Part shown: piece after piece, positions 1 through 7,095 of the stretch | Numbering within the stretch: position 1 is the stretch's first letter | How the letters are laid out: every line of letters starts with the position of its first letter | Origin: Planctomycetota bacterium | GTDB taxonomy: Bacteria; Planctomycetota; Phycisphaerae; UBA1845; Fen-1342 | DNA: 40,664 bases | Reading direction: 5' to 3' | NCBI GenBank assembly: GCA_016235145.1 | Contig: JACRLV010000253.1 | Location: 1-40,664, forward strand | The notes under the pieces: generated by a model | Databases searched by the model: none | The model's input: only the letters and a program-made list of their open reading frames with translations | Told to the model about the DNA's origin: nothing | Program-made: the position numbers and the translations under genes

Positions 1-39
1 ATCTTCTACGCGATGGCGTCACGGTTGCTGGGTCATTAG
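1..39 (+). CDS. 3' end of an upstream gene (partial)
   Basis: The first 12 codons of frame 1 read IFYAMASRLLGH and end at TAG. The codon use is plausible for the tail of a protein whose body lies left of the window. Nothing can be said about its function from so short a piece, and chance remains possible. Confidence 0.25.
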   Translation: MFYAMASRLLGH

Positions 40-350
40 GCGGCCGCTCACGTGTGAGAAATCAGTCGTAACGGGACCGCGTCCGCAATCGCCTCAGGCG
101 CGTGTGCCGGGGAGATGTTCTGATTCCCCGCGAATGAGTACGCGCACCGCTTTTGTGAATTTCCAAAACGTGTCATTCCGTTGTGAATAACGAATTCCTC
201 TAGATTCTTTTCGGCGATTTGCGCCCCGACGCGACGGCGCAAGAGGCAAACTCTGCAAGCGCTTAGCAACTTCGGCGAACGCGCAAGTGCTGTTGACAGA
301 TTGTGATTAGCGAGCGAAGCGCATTTTTTTCGGCCGGCGCCGAAAACCTG
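40..350. other. gene-free stretch upstream of the large RNA
   Basis: About 310 bases with no convincing gene. The base composition is less GC-rich than its neighbours, especially 120-220 and 290-330. A TTGACA hexamer lies at 293-298 but has no matching -10 box at normal spacing. A 73-codon open frame on the minus strand (48-269) has no ribosome binding site and no recognisable motif, so it is not called as a gene. Confidence 0.4.
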
Positions 351-359
351 TGCTAGACT
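351..359 (+). promoter_or_regulatory. extended -10 promoter of the large ncRNA
   Basis: The sequence TGCTAGACT is an extended -10 (TGn followed by TAGACT). The -10 form TAGA(A/G/C)T recurs before other genes of this window, for example 34635-34640 and 36992-36997. No good -35 hexamer is seen 17 bases upstream, which extended -10 promoters can tolerate. Transcription would start near 366. The assignment is inferred. Confidence 0.45.
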
Positions 360-365
360 TCAATC

Positions 366-1444
366 GCGACGTTTGAGGGTCGCTGAAGGCTCGGCACCCC
401 CGACGGTCCGCAGCAGCTCAGGCAGGCGGTTGGATCTCATCCAAACGCGTGGTCGAACCGGTGGCGACATCGGCGGCGGCGCGGGACGAACACATAGTCC
501 GGTGTGCCCAACCTGCTGAATGCTCCGGATCGCACAGGTGCGGAAACCCTAAGAAGGCAGCTGACGCCAACCGCTTCTCGAGTGCGGCAATGGCGTCGGT
601 CAGGCGACGATCGAGTGAGACTCTGCGGCGCGGCGTATTTCGGGCTCGACCCGGGGGCGCAAAGCGCGTGAGAGGACGCCGGGGACGCTCGGCGAAGTTC
701 GTTGCCGGCAAGCCTTGGAAGGGGCAAAGCCCAAGGGAGTAACCAGCGGCGTGAGGCGCTAATAACGCCTTGGCCGTCAGGGACTCGCGCACGGGTCAAA
801 GCCCAGAAGCCGCGCTCATCCGGGCCGGCCCCGTCGTCTTGTACGGCGGTGTGAACCGGATGGGCAAGCAGCATGTGGGTTCTTCCGGGCGGAAACGCGC
901 CGGATACCGATGCGGGAGGCGAAAACTCCGAAGGGCGAATCCCAGGAGCGCTCCCGGTATGAAACAAGACCGGGTGGGTATCGGCGGGATGAAACCGCCA
1001 AGAGGGTCGCAAAACCCTGAAGGCGGATGCGTCGCGGGCTTGGGATGCCTGCGGCAAATGCGATCGCCGGTGCCTGCATGTGCTGAAGGGAACGAAAGTC
1101 CAGGAGAGTCGTTCGTCCGCTGCGGCGGATGGGCCAGGATCGGCCGGGAAAAACTTCGAGGAGACGCGGAAGCTCGACGTGAGGTTGTCAGCCGGTTGCT
1201 TAACTGCTGCCGGTCAGGTTTGCGGGCGGAAGACCGCACAGCCGGGGCGAGGGCCAACGGCAAAGCGGGATCGCGGAACCCGATACGACGCGATACGCAC
1301 GCGGATTGTTGATCTCAGAACGGGCGGCGAAGTCTCGCGGGAGGACGATTCGCTCGCGGCAACGCGGGCCGATTCGAGCGGTTGATCCGGAAACTCTGAA
1401 GGGCACAACGAGCCCGAAGCGACGCCTCCGGCGTCGCTTTTTTT
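366..1444 (+). ncRNA. large structured non-coding RNA (about 1.08 kb), unidentified class
   Basis: The region lacks a credible coding frame but is dense in stem-loops, and it runs from a promoter-like box to an intrinsic terminator. Hairpins visible by eye include 430-444, 563-597 (nested with 571-587), 817-862 (7 bp, enclosing 831-846), 884-904 (8 bp, GAAA tetraloop, one bulged G), 915-929, 953-974, 983-999, 1003-1018, 1090-1114, 1116-1129, 1221-1238 and 1355-1366 (CGCG stem with a GCAA tetraloop). The motif AAACYCYGAAGG occurs at 923-934, 1012-1023 and 1391-1402, with a looser copy at 544-557. Bases 379-393 can pair with 1409-1423 as two 6-bp helices around an internal loop, joining the two ends. 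I do not recognise the class. RNase P, tmRNA and group II domain V signatures are missing. It could be a relative of the known giant bacterial RNAs such as GOLLD or ROOL, or a new class. Size and ends are inferred. Confidence 0.72.
1418..1444 (+). terminator. Rho-independent terminator of the large ncRNA
   Basis: A perfect 9-bp stem AGCGACGCC / GGCGTCGCT (1418-1426 with 1430-1438) with a TCC loop is followed by an uninterrupted T run to 1444. This is the cleanest intrinsic terminator in the window and fixes the 3' end of the transcript. Its left arm can alternatively pair with GTCGCT at 379-384 near the RNA 5' end. Confidence 0.9.
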
Positions 1445-1541
1445 ATGCGCGGCGGCTTTGAGTTTGCTTGTGGGGCAGGCCGCTGAGCTTGTGAATTTTT
1501 TGGCAAATTCCAAAGGCGACCGCCGTCTCTTGCCTGATTAC

Positions 1542-1558
1542 GCGGGCGAGACGCCCGC
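1542..1558. repeat. REP-like hairpin with GCGAGACGC core
   Basis: GCGGGCG and CGCCCGC flank the loop AGA. The same core, read on either strand, sits in the palindromes at 13099-13127, 13165-13193 and 19988-20042, so this is one member of a dispersed intergenic family. Confidence 0.55.
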
Positions 1559-1593
1559 ACTCCCCAAAGAGCTCACGAGTCGAACGCGGCTTT

Positions 1594-1821
1594 GTGTCGC
1601 TTCGGTGGACGGGCCTCGCCGTATTTGCATTCGGAACGCCATACCTGGTCATTTCGACGGTGCGAAAGTCCTCGGCGTCGTCGGCTGAGAGGGCACCAGC
1701 TGCTCCCGCAAAGGTTTCCGTCGATGTCATCCCGACCGAGATTGAGGTCGGCGCCGTTTCCTGGGGTACACGGATTCCGGTGCAATTCCAGATCGTGAAC
1801 ACGGGGACCGTGCGGATTTGA
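1594..1821 (+). CDS. short membrane-anchored protein, possible truncated DUF1573-like relic
   Basis: This is a 75-residue frame starting at GTG. Residues 6-21 form a hydrophobic segment that could be a membrane anchor or signal. From about residue 40 the protein reads VDVIPTEIEVGAVSWGTRIP then VQFQIVNTG, which resembles the first strands of DUF1573/Ig-like domains (pattern GxVxxGxxxxxxFxxxNTG). The frame stops at TGA right after NTGTVRI, where such domains normally continue, so a nonsense mutation or truncation is plausible. No ribosome binding site is obvious. The frame beyond the stop does not clearly continue the domain. It could also be a chance frame. Confidence 0.3.
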   Translation: MSLRWTGLAVFAFGTPYLVISTVRKSSASSAERAPAAPAKVSVDVIPTEIEVGAVSWGTRIPVQFQIVNTGTVRI

Positions 1822-1951
1822 GAATTTTCATCCGGGCCAATAGGATCGGCGGCGCGGCTTTCCGTGAATTTTGCGGACGAACCGGGCGATCCGGCCCGTT
1901 CCTGCAACGTACTGAGTTCGACGGTCGAGTCGATCGCCGACGGAATCTGGC

Positions 1952-3052
1952 ATGCTGCACCTGCTGGAAAAATATCAGCTCTTCGGCTGGCTGGCGCTGG
2001 CCGGGGCGGCTTTCGCCACGCCCGCCGCCGCTCGCCTGGCGCGGCGGCTCGGCGTCATGGACATGCCGGACACGTTTCTCAAGCCGCACGCGCGGCCGAC
2101 TCCCTACCTGGGAGGTCTGGCGATCTGCCTGGGATGGGTCGCGTCGGTCGCGGCGGCGATGGTGGCCGGCCGCGTGCCCGTCGAGGTCGTGCTGCCGATC
2201 CTGCTGGGCGGCGTCGCGATGTCGGTTCTCGGGCTGCTCGACGATTCGCGCGGGCTGTCCCCGAAAATCCGGCTGACGATCGGGGCGGTGATCATCGCGG
2301 CAGTACTCATCACAACCGGGACCGGTTTTCAGCTGATGGACTCGCTGTTTCTGCCGATCGGAATCAAGCTGCCGCCCGCGGTCGCGATTCCGCTGTCGAT
2401 CGCCGCGAGCATCTTCATCGTGCTGGGCGCATGCAACTCCACCAACCTGATCGACGGTCTCGACGGACTCTGCACGGGCGTGACCGCGATCATCTCGCTC
2501 AGCTTCTTCCTGCTGGCCGCTCATCTGGCGTCTTTCAAGGAAGAGGAAAATCACTCGGTTCGCCTGGTGTTGTCGATCGCGATGGCGGGGGCCGCGTTGG
2601 GATTTCTGCCGTGGAACTTCAATCCGGCCAGAATTTTCATGGGCGACGCGGGCAGCGTCCTGCTCGGGTTCAATTGCGGAATCCTGATCCTGCTCTTCGC
2701 GGAATGGGGCATTGTCCGCTGGGTGCTCGGCGCCTTGATGATCTTCGCCCTGCCGGTTTTCGACACCGCGCTGGCGATGTTTCGGCGCTTCGCGTCGGGC
2801 AAGCCGGTCTTTCAGGGCGACCGCAGCCATTTCTACGATCAGCTCGTGCAGCGCGGCCTGAGCGTCAAGCAGACCGTGCTCGTGTGCTACGCGCTGACGC
2901 TGTTCTTTGCGATCACCGGGCTGCTCGTTGTGCAGACTCGCACGCTCTACGCACTCGCGATCTGTGTGGTCATCGGCGTGGCGGTGGCGTTGGCCGCGTG
3001 GATCACCGGGCTGACTCACCCGGAAAAAGGCGCGGACAACGGCAACGGCTGA
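1952..3052 (+). CDS. WecA/MraY-type undecaprenyl-phosphate sugar-1-phosphate transferase
   Basis: A 366-residue polytopic membrane protein of the MraY/WecA/TagO phosphoglycosyltransferase family. These enzymes move a sugar-1-phosphate (often GlcNAc-1-P) from a UDP-sugar to undecaprenyl phosphate on the cytoplasmic face, the first step of O-antigen or related glycan synthesis. Diagnostic sites are visible: LLDD (95-98) with the paired aspartates that bind Mg, NLIDGLDGL (165-173), FNPARIFMGDAG (223-234) with the catalytic-region Asp232, and DRSHFYDQL near 290-298, the counterpart of the family's histidine loop. There are about ten hydrophobic segments. The length is normal for WecA. The GT4 gene 42 bases downstream supports a polysaccharide role. 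The exact sugar substrate cannot be read from sequence, and MraY itself is less likely because no murein-cluster genes are nearby. Confidence 0.9.
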   Translation: MLHLLEKYQLFGWLALAGAAFATPAAARLARRLGVMDMPDTFLKPHARPTPYLGGLAICLGWVASVAAAMVAGRVPVEVVLPILLGGVAMSVLGLLDDSRGLSPKIRLTIGAVIIAAVLITTGTGFQLMDSLFLPIGIKLPPAVAIPLSIAASIFIVLGACNSTNLIDGLDGLCTGVTAIISLSFFLLAAHLASFKEEENHSVRLVLSIAMAGAALGFLPWNFNPARIFMGDAGSVLLGFNCGILILLFAEWGIVRWVLGALMIFALPVFDTALAMFRRFASGKPVFQGDRSHFYDQLVQRGLSVKQTVLVCYALTLFFAITGLLVVQTRTLYALAICVVIGVAVALAAWITGLTHPEKGADNGNG

Positions 3053-3094
3053 AAGCCCGCTCCGGCCCGGACCGCGCCTCCGAGCAACCACGAA

Positions 3095-4201
3095 ATGACG
3101 ATGCGCGTGGCACTGGTCGTGACCGATCTTCAACGCGGCGGCGCCCCGCTGCGGCTATCACGCCTGGCGCGCCGTCTGCGCGACGCCGGCGTCAATGTGC
3201 ACGTCGGATGCCTGGCGGCGCCCGGACCGCTGAGCGCCGAATTGGAACGGGATGGAATCCCGACGTTCGCCGCCGGGGCGCGGACCGTCTGGGACATCGG
3301 GGCGATACGGCGTCTGTCACGCGCCGTGGCCAAAATCCGTCCGGATCTGATTCACTCCACGCTCACGCATGCCAATGTCGCCTGTCGCTGGATCGGCCGG
3401 CGACTTGGAATACCCGTGGTCTCCTCCACCGCGACGATTGAGGTCGAGCGCGCCTGGCACGCCTGGGCGGAACGATGGACCGCAACATGGGATCGTGGGC
3501 ACCTGGTCAACTGTGCGGCGCTTGCGGACCATGTGCGATCGCGTTTTCGCGTGCCGAATAGCCGCATTTTCACCATCCCACCCTGCGTCGATCCCTGGCC
3601 GACCGCGATTCCTCGCGATCAGGCGCGAAAGACGCTCGGTCTGCCGAACGACGCGTTCGTGACCTTTTGGGCAGGCCGGTTCGATCCGGTCAAGCGCGTC
3701 GATTGGCTGGTCGATTGCGCCGCACAAACAACATCTTCGCGCTGGGTCGTGCTGCTCGCCGGCGACGGCGCGCAGCGCGAGGCGATCCAGCGCCGAATTC
3801 AGCGAGAGAACCTCGCAACCCGCGTGCGGCTGACCGGCTGGCTCGAAGACCTTTCAGCCGCGTTGTCCGCGGCGGACGTTTTCGCCTTTCCCTCGCTGAC
3901 CGAGGGCATGCCCGGCGCGGTGCTGACCGCGATGGCCGCCGGCGTGCCGGTCGCGGCCAGCGACATCCCGGCACACCGCGAACTGGCGGGCGACGCCGGG
4001 CGAATCCACCTCGTGAGCGGCGATCAGCGCGCCTGGCTTTCCGCGTTGCAGCAGTTGGAAGTCGATGCCGGGCGGCGAGCAACCCTCGCCGACGCAGCTC
4101 GAGCTTGGGCGGCCGCGAACCTGGACCCGGCTCGAACGACCGCCGAGACAATCTCGGCGTATCGCAAGGCGCTGCGCCCGCCGGAACCGGCCGGCGCGTG
4201 A
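3095..4201 (+). CDS. GT4-family glycosyltransferase
   Basis: A 368-residue GT-B fold retaining glycosyltransferase of family GT4. The N-terminal domain begins RVALVVTDLQRGGAPL, the usual nucleotide-sugar enzyme opening with a glycine-rich acceptor loop. The C-terminal domain carries FWAGRFDPVKRVDWLV (about 190-205), LLAGDG, and the donor-binding EX7E region PSLTEGMPGAVLTAMAAGVP (about 269-288). It probably adds a sugar to a lipid-linked or LPS glycan in the cytoplasm. Its start may be ATG 3095 or ATG 3101; the second gives the more typical N-terminus MRVALVV. It follows the WecA-type gene closely on the same strand and is likely co-transcribed. Donor and acceptor are unknown. Confidence 0.88.
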   Translation: MTMRVALVVTDLQRGGAPLRLSRLARRLRDAGVNVHVGCLAAPGPLSAELERDGIPTFAAGARTVWDIGAIRRLSRAVAKIRPDLIHSTLTHANVACRWIGRRLGIPVVSSTATIEVERAWHAWAERWTATWDRGHLVNCAALADHVRSRFRVPNSRIFTIPPCVDPWPTAIPRDQARKTLGLPNDAFVTFWAGRFDPVKRVDWLVDCAAQTTSSRWVVLLAGDGAQREAIQRRIQRENLATRVRLTGWLEDLSAALSAADVFAFPSLTEGMPGAVLTAMAAGVPVAASDIPAHRELAGDAGRIHLVSGDQRAWLSALQQLEVDAGRRATLADAARAWAAANLDPARTTAETISAYRKALRPPEPAGA

Positions 4202-4261
4202 ACTGAACCGCACAACCGCGTTCGCTGCGCGCCGGCGAACACAATCACCATCTGGTGCGGT

Positions 4262-4267
4262 TACAGT
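4262..4267 (+). promoter_or_regulatory. -10 box of a probable leaderless transcript
   Basis: TACAGT lies six bases before the ATG of the phosphatase gene and no Shine-Dalgarno sequence intervenes. A start of transcription at or next to the ATG is inferred. The -35 region is not convincing. Confidence 0.35.
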
Positions 4268-4273
4268 GCGCGC

Positions 4274-5050
4274 ATGAAAACCGACCTGCCATCACCTCAG
4301 TCGCTCCTGGATTTCGCGGTCGAGGCCGCCCAGCTCGCGGGCGCCGTCACGCTCGGCTATTTCAACGCCCAGACGCCGGTCGAATGGAAGCAGGATCGGT
4401 CGCCTGTCACGGCGGCGGATCGATCCGCCGAAGAGAAGCTGCGCGAGCGGATCGAGCGGGCCTTTCCGGGTCACGGCATCGTCGGCGAAGAGCATGGCGA
4501 GAGACCGGGCGACGGACGGGTACGCTGGATTCTGGATCCAATCGATGGAACTTTTTCGTTCATCCACGGCGTGCCGCTGTACAGCGTGCTGGTCGGCCTT
4601 GAGATCGATGGCGAGGTTCAGGTCGGCGTGATTCACCTGCCCGCGCTGGGCGAGACCGTGTATGCCGCCCGCGGGTTGGGGTGCTGGTGGAACGGCCGCC
4701 GGGCGCGAGTGTCCGCGACGGCGGAGTTGCCCGGTGCGACGGTACTGACCGGCGGCGGCAAGATGTTCGAGAAAACAGGCCGCTGGCCGCACTTTGAGCG
4801 GCTGATCAAAACCTGCGGCGTACACCGGAGCTGGTGCGACGGTTATGGCTATTCGCTGGTCGCAACCGGCAGGGCAGATATCGCGGTCGATCCCATCATG
4901 AAAATCTGGGACGTTGCGGCGCTGGTGCCCGTGGTGCTCGAGGCCGGCGGCCGGATTACAGATTGGAAGGGCCGGTGTACGCATCAGGCCGGAGAGATCG
5001 TCGCGACGAACGGGCAGGTGCATGACGCGGTTCTGAAAACCCTCGCGTAA
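4274..5050 (+). CDS. inositol monophosphatase-family phosphatase (HisN-like)
   Basis: A 258-residue Mg-dependent phosphatase of the IMPase/FIG superfamily. Metal-binding motifs are intact: GEEHGE (71-76), WILDPIDGT (85-93) and WDVAAL (212-217). CDGYGY (188-193) is the kind of segment seen in histidinol-phosphatases of this superfamily (HisN), which carry out the penultimate step of histidine synthesis. Inositol-1-phosphatase or another sugar phosphatase remains possible. Length matches the family. The gene starts at ATG 4274 and may be transcribed without a leader. Its stop codon is separated by one base from the stop of the convergent rsmE gene. No other histidine gene is nearby, so the substrate call is tentative. 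Confidence 0.85.
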   Translation: MKTDLPSPQSLLDFAVEAAQLAGAVTLGYFNAQTPVEWKQDRSPVTAADRSAEEKLRERIERAFPGHGIVGEEHGERPGDGRVRWILDPIDGTFSFIHGVPLYSVLVGLEIDGEVQVGVIHLPALGETVYAARGLGCWWNGRRARVSATAELPGATVLTGGGKMFEKTGRWPHFERLIKTCGVHRSWCDGYGYSLVATGRADIAVDPIMKIWDVAALVPVVLEAGGRITDWKGRCTHQAGEIVATNGQVHDAVLKTLA

Positions 5051-5051
5051 G

Positions 5052-5831
5052 TCACGCACCGGGCAGAACAGCAGTTTCCCGTGGAGGGCTTGCGCACTCC
5101 GCCCAGATGCTCGCCGCGGCGACGGCCGCCGTCTCGACCCGCAGGATGTTCGCCGAAAGCCGCACAAGACCGCGACCCGACGCCCGCAGCCGCTCAATCT
5201 CGGCGAGCGAGAGTCCGCCTTCCGGACCGATGACGACCGCAACGGCGTGCACGCGGCTTCGATGGTCCTGCAACACTTCGCCGAAGCGCGGAATCCCGGT
5301 CTCCGGATGGGCCGTTACCAGCAGCGTGCTCGGTTCGCGGGCCAACGCTGCGAGGTTGGCGTCCAGCGCCGCACCGGAGCGGATGTCCGGCAGCCAGGCT
5401 CGGCGGCATTGCTTGCACGCCTGCCGCGCGAGCCGCGAAAGACGGTCAACCCGCCCGGCGCCCGGTTGCGCGACGGATCGCTCGAACTCCGTCAGCCAGA
5501 TCGCCGGGACGCCCAGCTCCGTGCACTTTTCGATCATCCAATCGAGCCGCTCGCCCTTGCACGCGGCGACCAGCAGCGTCAGACGCGGCTCTGGCTGCGT
5601 GACGGCTACCAGGCTCTCAACGCGGACACGCAGGTTCGCGCGCGAGCGCCGCGGTTCAACCGACCGGTCGTCCGCGAGCACGCCCCGACCGACTCCGCCT
5701 TTTCCATCCAGCAGCGTGACGGAGTCGCCGGCATTCAGCCGCAGGCTTTGGCGCGCATGGCGGCTCTCCTCGGCGTCGAGTTCGACCTCGCCGACCTTCA
5801 CCGCCTCACACCAGAAAATGCGTTCGCTCAT
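5052..5831 (-). CDS. rsmE: 16S rRNA (uracil-1498-N3)-methyltransferase
   Basis: A 259-residue SPOUT-class methyltransferase that methylates N3 of U1498 in 16S rRNA, using SAM, in assembled 30S subunits. Family signatures are present in order: an N-terminal PUA-like RNA-binding segment, EKCTELGV (101-108), the SAM-site loop IGPEGGLS (201-208), and LSANILRVETA (225-235), the counterpart of the family's LGxRILRxETA. In the last, LSAN replaces the usual LGxR, a modest deviation. ATG 5831 is chosen because it gives the expected short N-terminus MSERIFWCEA; the frame is open further upstream but with unrelated sequence. A TAGAAT box on the minus strand at 5849-5854 would give a leader of about 11 bases. 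Confidence 0.93.
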   Translation of the reverse strand: MSERIFWCEAVKVGEVELDAEESRHARQSLRLNAGDSVTLLDGKGGVGRGVLADDRSVEPRRSRANLRVRVESLVAVTQPEPRLTLLVAACKGERLDWMIEKCTELGVPAIWLTEFERSVAQPGAGRVDRLSRLARQACKQCRRAWLPDIRSGAALDANLAALAREPSTLLVTAHPETGIPRFGEVLQDHRSRVHAVAVVIGPEGGLSLAEIERLRASGRGLVRLSANILRVETAAVAAASIWAECASPPRETAVLPGA

Positions 5832-5848
5832 GGGTCTGCCGGGTCGGG

Positions 5849-5854
5849 ATTCTA
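5849..5854 (-). promoter_or_regulatory. -10 box upstream of rsmE
   Basis: TAGAAT on the minus strand lies 17 bases before the rsmE ATG, implying a very short leader. It is part of the 69-base divergent region shared with the heptosyltransferase gene. No strong -35 is visible. Confidence 0.35.
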
Positions 5855-5887
5855 CCGCGTCACGCGGCCGAGTTCGGCGCGCGAGGG

Positions 5888-5893
5888 TACAAT
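5888..5893 (+). promoter_or_regulatory. -10 box of the LPS-core operon, probably leaderless
   Basis: TACAAT ends seven bases before the GTG start at 5901. This spacing puts the transcription start at or beside the start codon, and no Shine-Dalgarno sequence is present. Confidence 0.45.
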
Positions 5894-5900
5894 CGGCTCC

Positions 5901-6989
5901 GTGAACTCTCCGCAAGGGCTGGCTCCCGACGCGCGGCTTCTGGTCGCGATTCCCAATTGGGTGGGCGACGTCGTGCTTGCGACGCCCGTGCTGGCCGCGC
6001 TGCGAACACACCTGGCCGGCGGGCAGATTACCTATCTCATGCGACGGTACGTTCGCGAGATCCTCGCCGGCGCGGGCTGGCACGATGAGGAACGCTATTG
6101 GCCCGACAAGAGCGGGGGCGTCTCGGCTCTGTGGCGGCTCGCGGGCGAGCTGGCCGCCGACCGCCACGACGCGGTCCTGCTGCTGACGAATTCATTCCGC
6201 TCGGGGCTGGTCTCGTTTCTGGCGCGGATTCCGCGGCGGATCGGCTATGCCCGCGACGGACGCTCGTGGCTGCTGACCGACCGGCTGCGGCCGAACAAGG
6301 AGAACGGACAATTCGTGCCCGGCTCGGTCCTGCCCTATTACTGTCGCCTCGCCGAGCACGTCGGCTGCCCGGTGCCCGATCGTGCGCTGCGGCTGGCGGT
6401 TACGGCGGAAGAGGAGGCCGCGGCGGCGGAGCTGAAGGCGCACCATCGGTTCGGCGAGTCGCCGTATGCTGTGATCAACCCGGGCGCCGCTTTCGGGGCG
6501 GCGAAGTGCTGGCCGGCGGACCGCTTTGCATTGCTCTGCGATCAGCTTCGCGAAAAGTACGGCTGCGCGTGCGTGATCGTCGGCGCCCCGGGCGAGGCGA
6601 AACTGATGGAGGCCATCGCCGCGGCGGCCAAGTCGGGCCCGGTTTGCTGCACGCAGCCGGGAACGACGCTCGGCTCGCTGAAGCCGGTCATCCGCGACGC
6701 GAGGTTGCTGGTCTGCAACGACACCGGTCCGCGGCACTACGGCAATGCGTTCGGCGTGCCGACGCTGACCATCTTCGGACCGACGCATCAGGCCTGGACG
6801 GATACGGCCTATGCCGGGGAAGCGCGGCTCCAGATCAAGGTCGATTGCGGCCCGTGCCAACTCCGCACGTGCCCGCTGGACCATCGCTGCATGACCGGCA
6901 TTTCGGTGGAGACGGCGACGGAAGCGATTCGCGCGTTGCTCGAATCGCGCGAATCGTCGAGGATTCAAGGACCGAAGCCGTCATCGTAG
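5901..6989 (+). CDS. GT9-family heptosyltransferase (WaaF-like)
   Basis: A 362-residue GT-B enzyme of glycosyltransferase family 9, which transfers L-glycero-D-manno-heptose from ADP-heptose to the inner core of lipopolysaccharide. Visible signatures are LLVAIPNWVGDVVLATPVLA (about 13-32), the C-domain start INPGAAFGAAKCWP, and VCNDTGPRHYGNAFGVPTL with IFGPT, which form the ADP-heptose site. A cysteine-rich segment CGPCQLRTCPLDHRCM near the end is common in WaaF-type proteins. GTG 5901 is chosen because upstream sequence overlaps the divergent gene and lacks similarity. It heads an operon with two LPS-kinase-like genes and a GT4. The stop codon falls inside a palindromic repeat starting at 6986. 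WaaF versus WaaC/WaaQ cannot be settled. Confidence 0.9.
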   Translation: MNSPQGLAPDARLLVAIPNWVGDVVLATPVLAALRTHLAGGQITYLMRRYVREILAGAGWHDEERYWPDKSGGVSALWRLAGELAADRHDAVLLLTNSFRSGLVSFLARIPRRIGYARDGRSWLLTDRLRPNKENGQFVPGSVLPYYCRLAEHVGCPVPDRALRLAVTAEEEAAAAELKAHHRFGESPYAVINPGAAFGAAKCWPADRFALLCDQLREKYGCACVIVGAPGEAKLMEAIAAAAKSGPVCCTQPGTTLGSLKPVIRDARLLVCNDTGPRHYGNAFGVPTLTIFGPTHQAWTDTAYAGEARLQIKVDCGPCQLRTCPLDHRCMTGISVETATEAIRALLESRESSRIQGPKPSS

Positions 6990-7014
6990 CGTCGGACCTC
7001 CGAGTCCGACGACG
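6986..7014. repeat. dispersed palindromic repeat, copy 1 (GTCGGAC family)
   Basis: The arms GTCGGAC (6991-6997) and GTCCGAC (7004-7010) flank CTCCGA. The full 29 bases are identical to 14594-14622. A degenerate relative follows at 7036-7053 and another lies at 13234-13251. This copy supplies the stop codon of the heptosyltransferase gene. Confidence 0.7.
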
Positions 7015-7035
7015 GCATTGCGGCGGAAACCAACA

Positions 7036-7053
7036 TCGGACGCGGGGGTCCGA
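7036..7053. repeat. GTCGGAC-family palindrome, divergent copy
   Basis: TCGGAC and GTCCGA (7036-7041, 7048-7053) flank GCGGGG. It lies 21 bases after the better conserved copy at 6986-7014, forming a short cluster between two operon genes. Confidence 0.5.
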
Positions 7054-7095
7054 CGCCGCGACGACTCTTGCGACAGCGGTTTCGGCGAGCGCGGC

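Noticed and set aside
48-269. 73-codon open frame on the minus strand left of the large RNA
   Set aside because: No ribosome binding site, no recognisable motif and low-complexity composition; it lies in a stretch that looks regulatory or non-coding.
293-298. TTGACA as the -35 of the large RNA promoter
   Set aside because: The distance to TAGACT at 354 is far too long, and no -10 hexamer lies 16-18 bases downstream.
449-1385. Open frames of 97-180 codons within the large RNA on both strands
   Set aside because: They have arginine-rich random composition, no ribosome binding sites and overlap each other; hairpins and the terminator explain the region better.
366-1444. RNase P RNA, tmRNA or group II intron
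   Set aside because: The segment AACGAAAGTCCAGGAG at 1091 vaguely recalls the RNase P 5' core, and GTGTGCCCAACCTG at 502 recalls a group II 5' end, but the conserved RNase P partners, a tRNA-like acceptor end and a domain V hairpin with its AGC triad are all missing.
5247-5900. Plus-strand extension of the heptosyltransferase frame through rsmE
   Set aside because: It is antisense to rsmE and lacks any family similarity; the -10 box and GTG at 5901 define the start.
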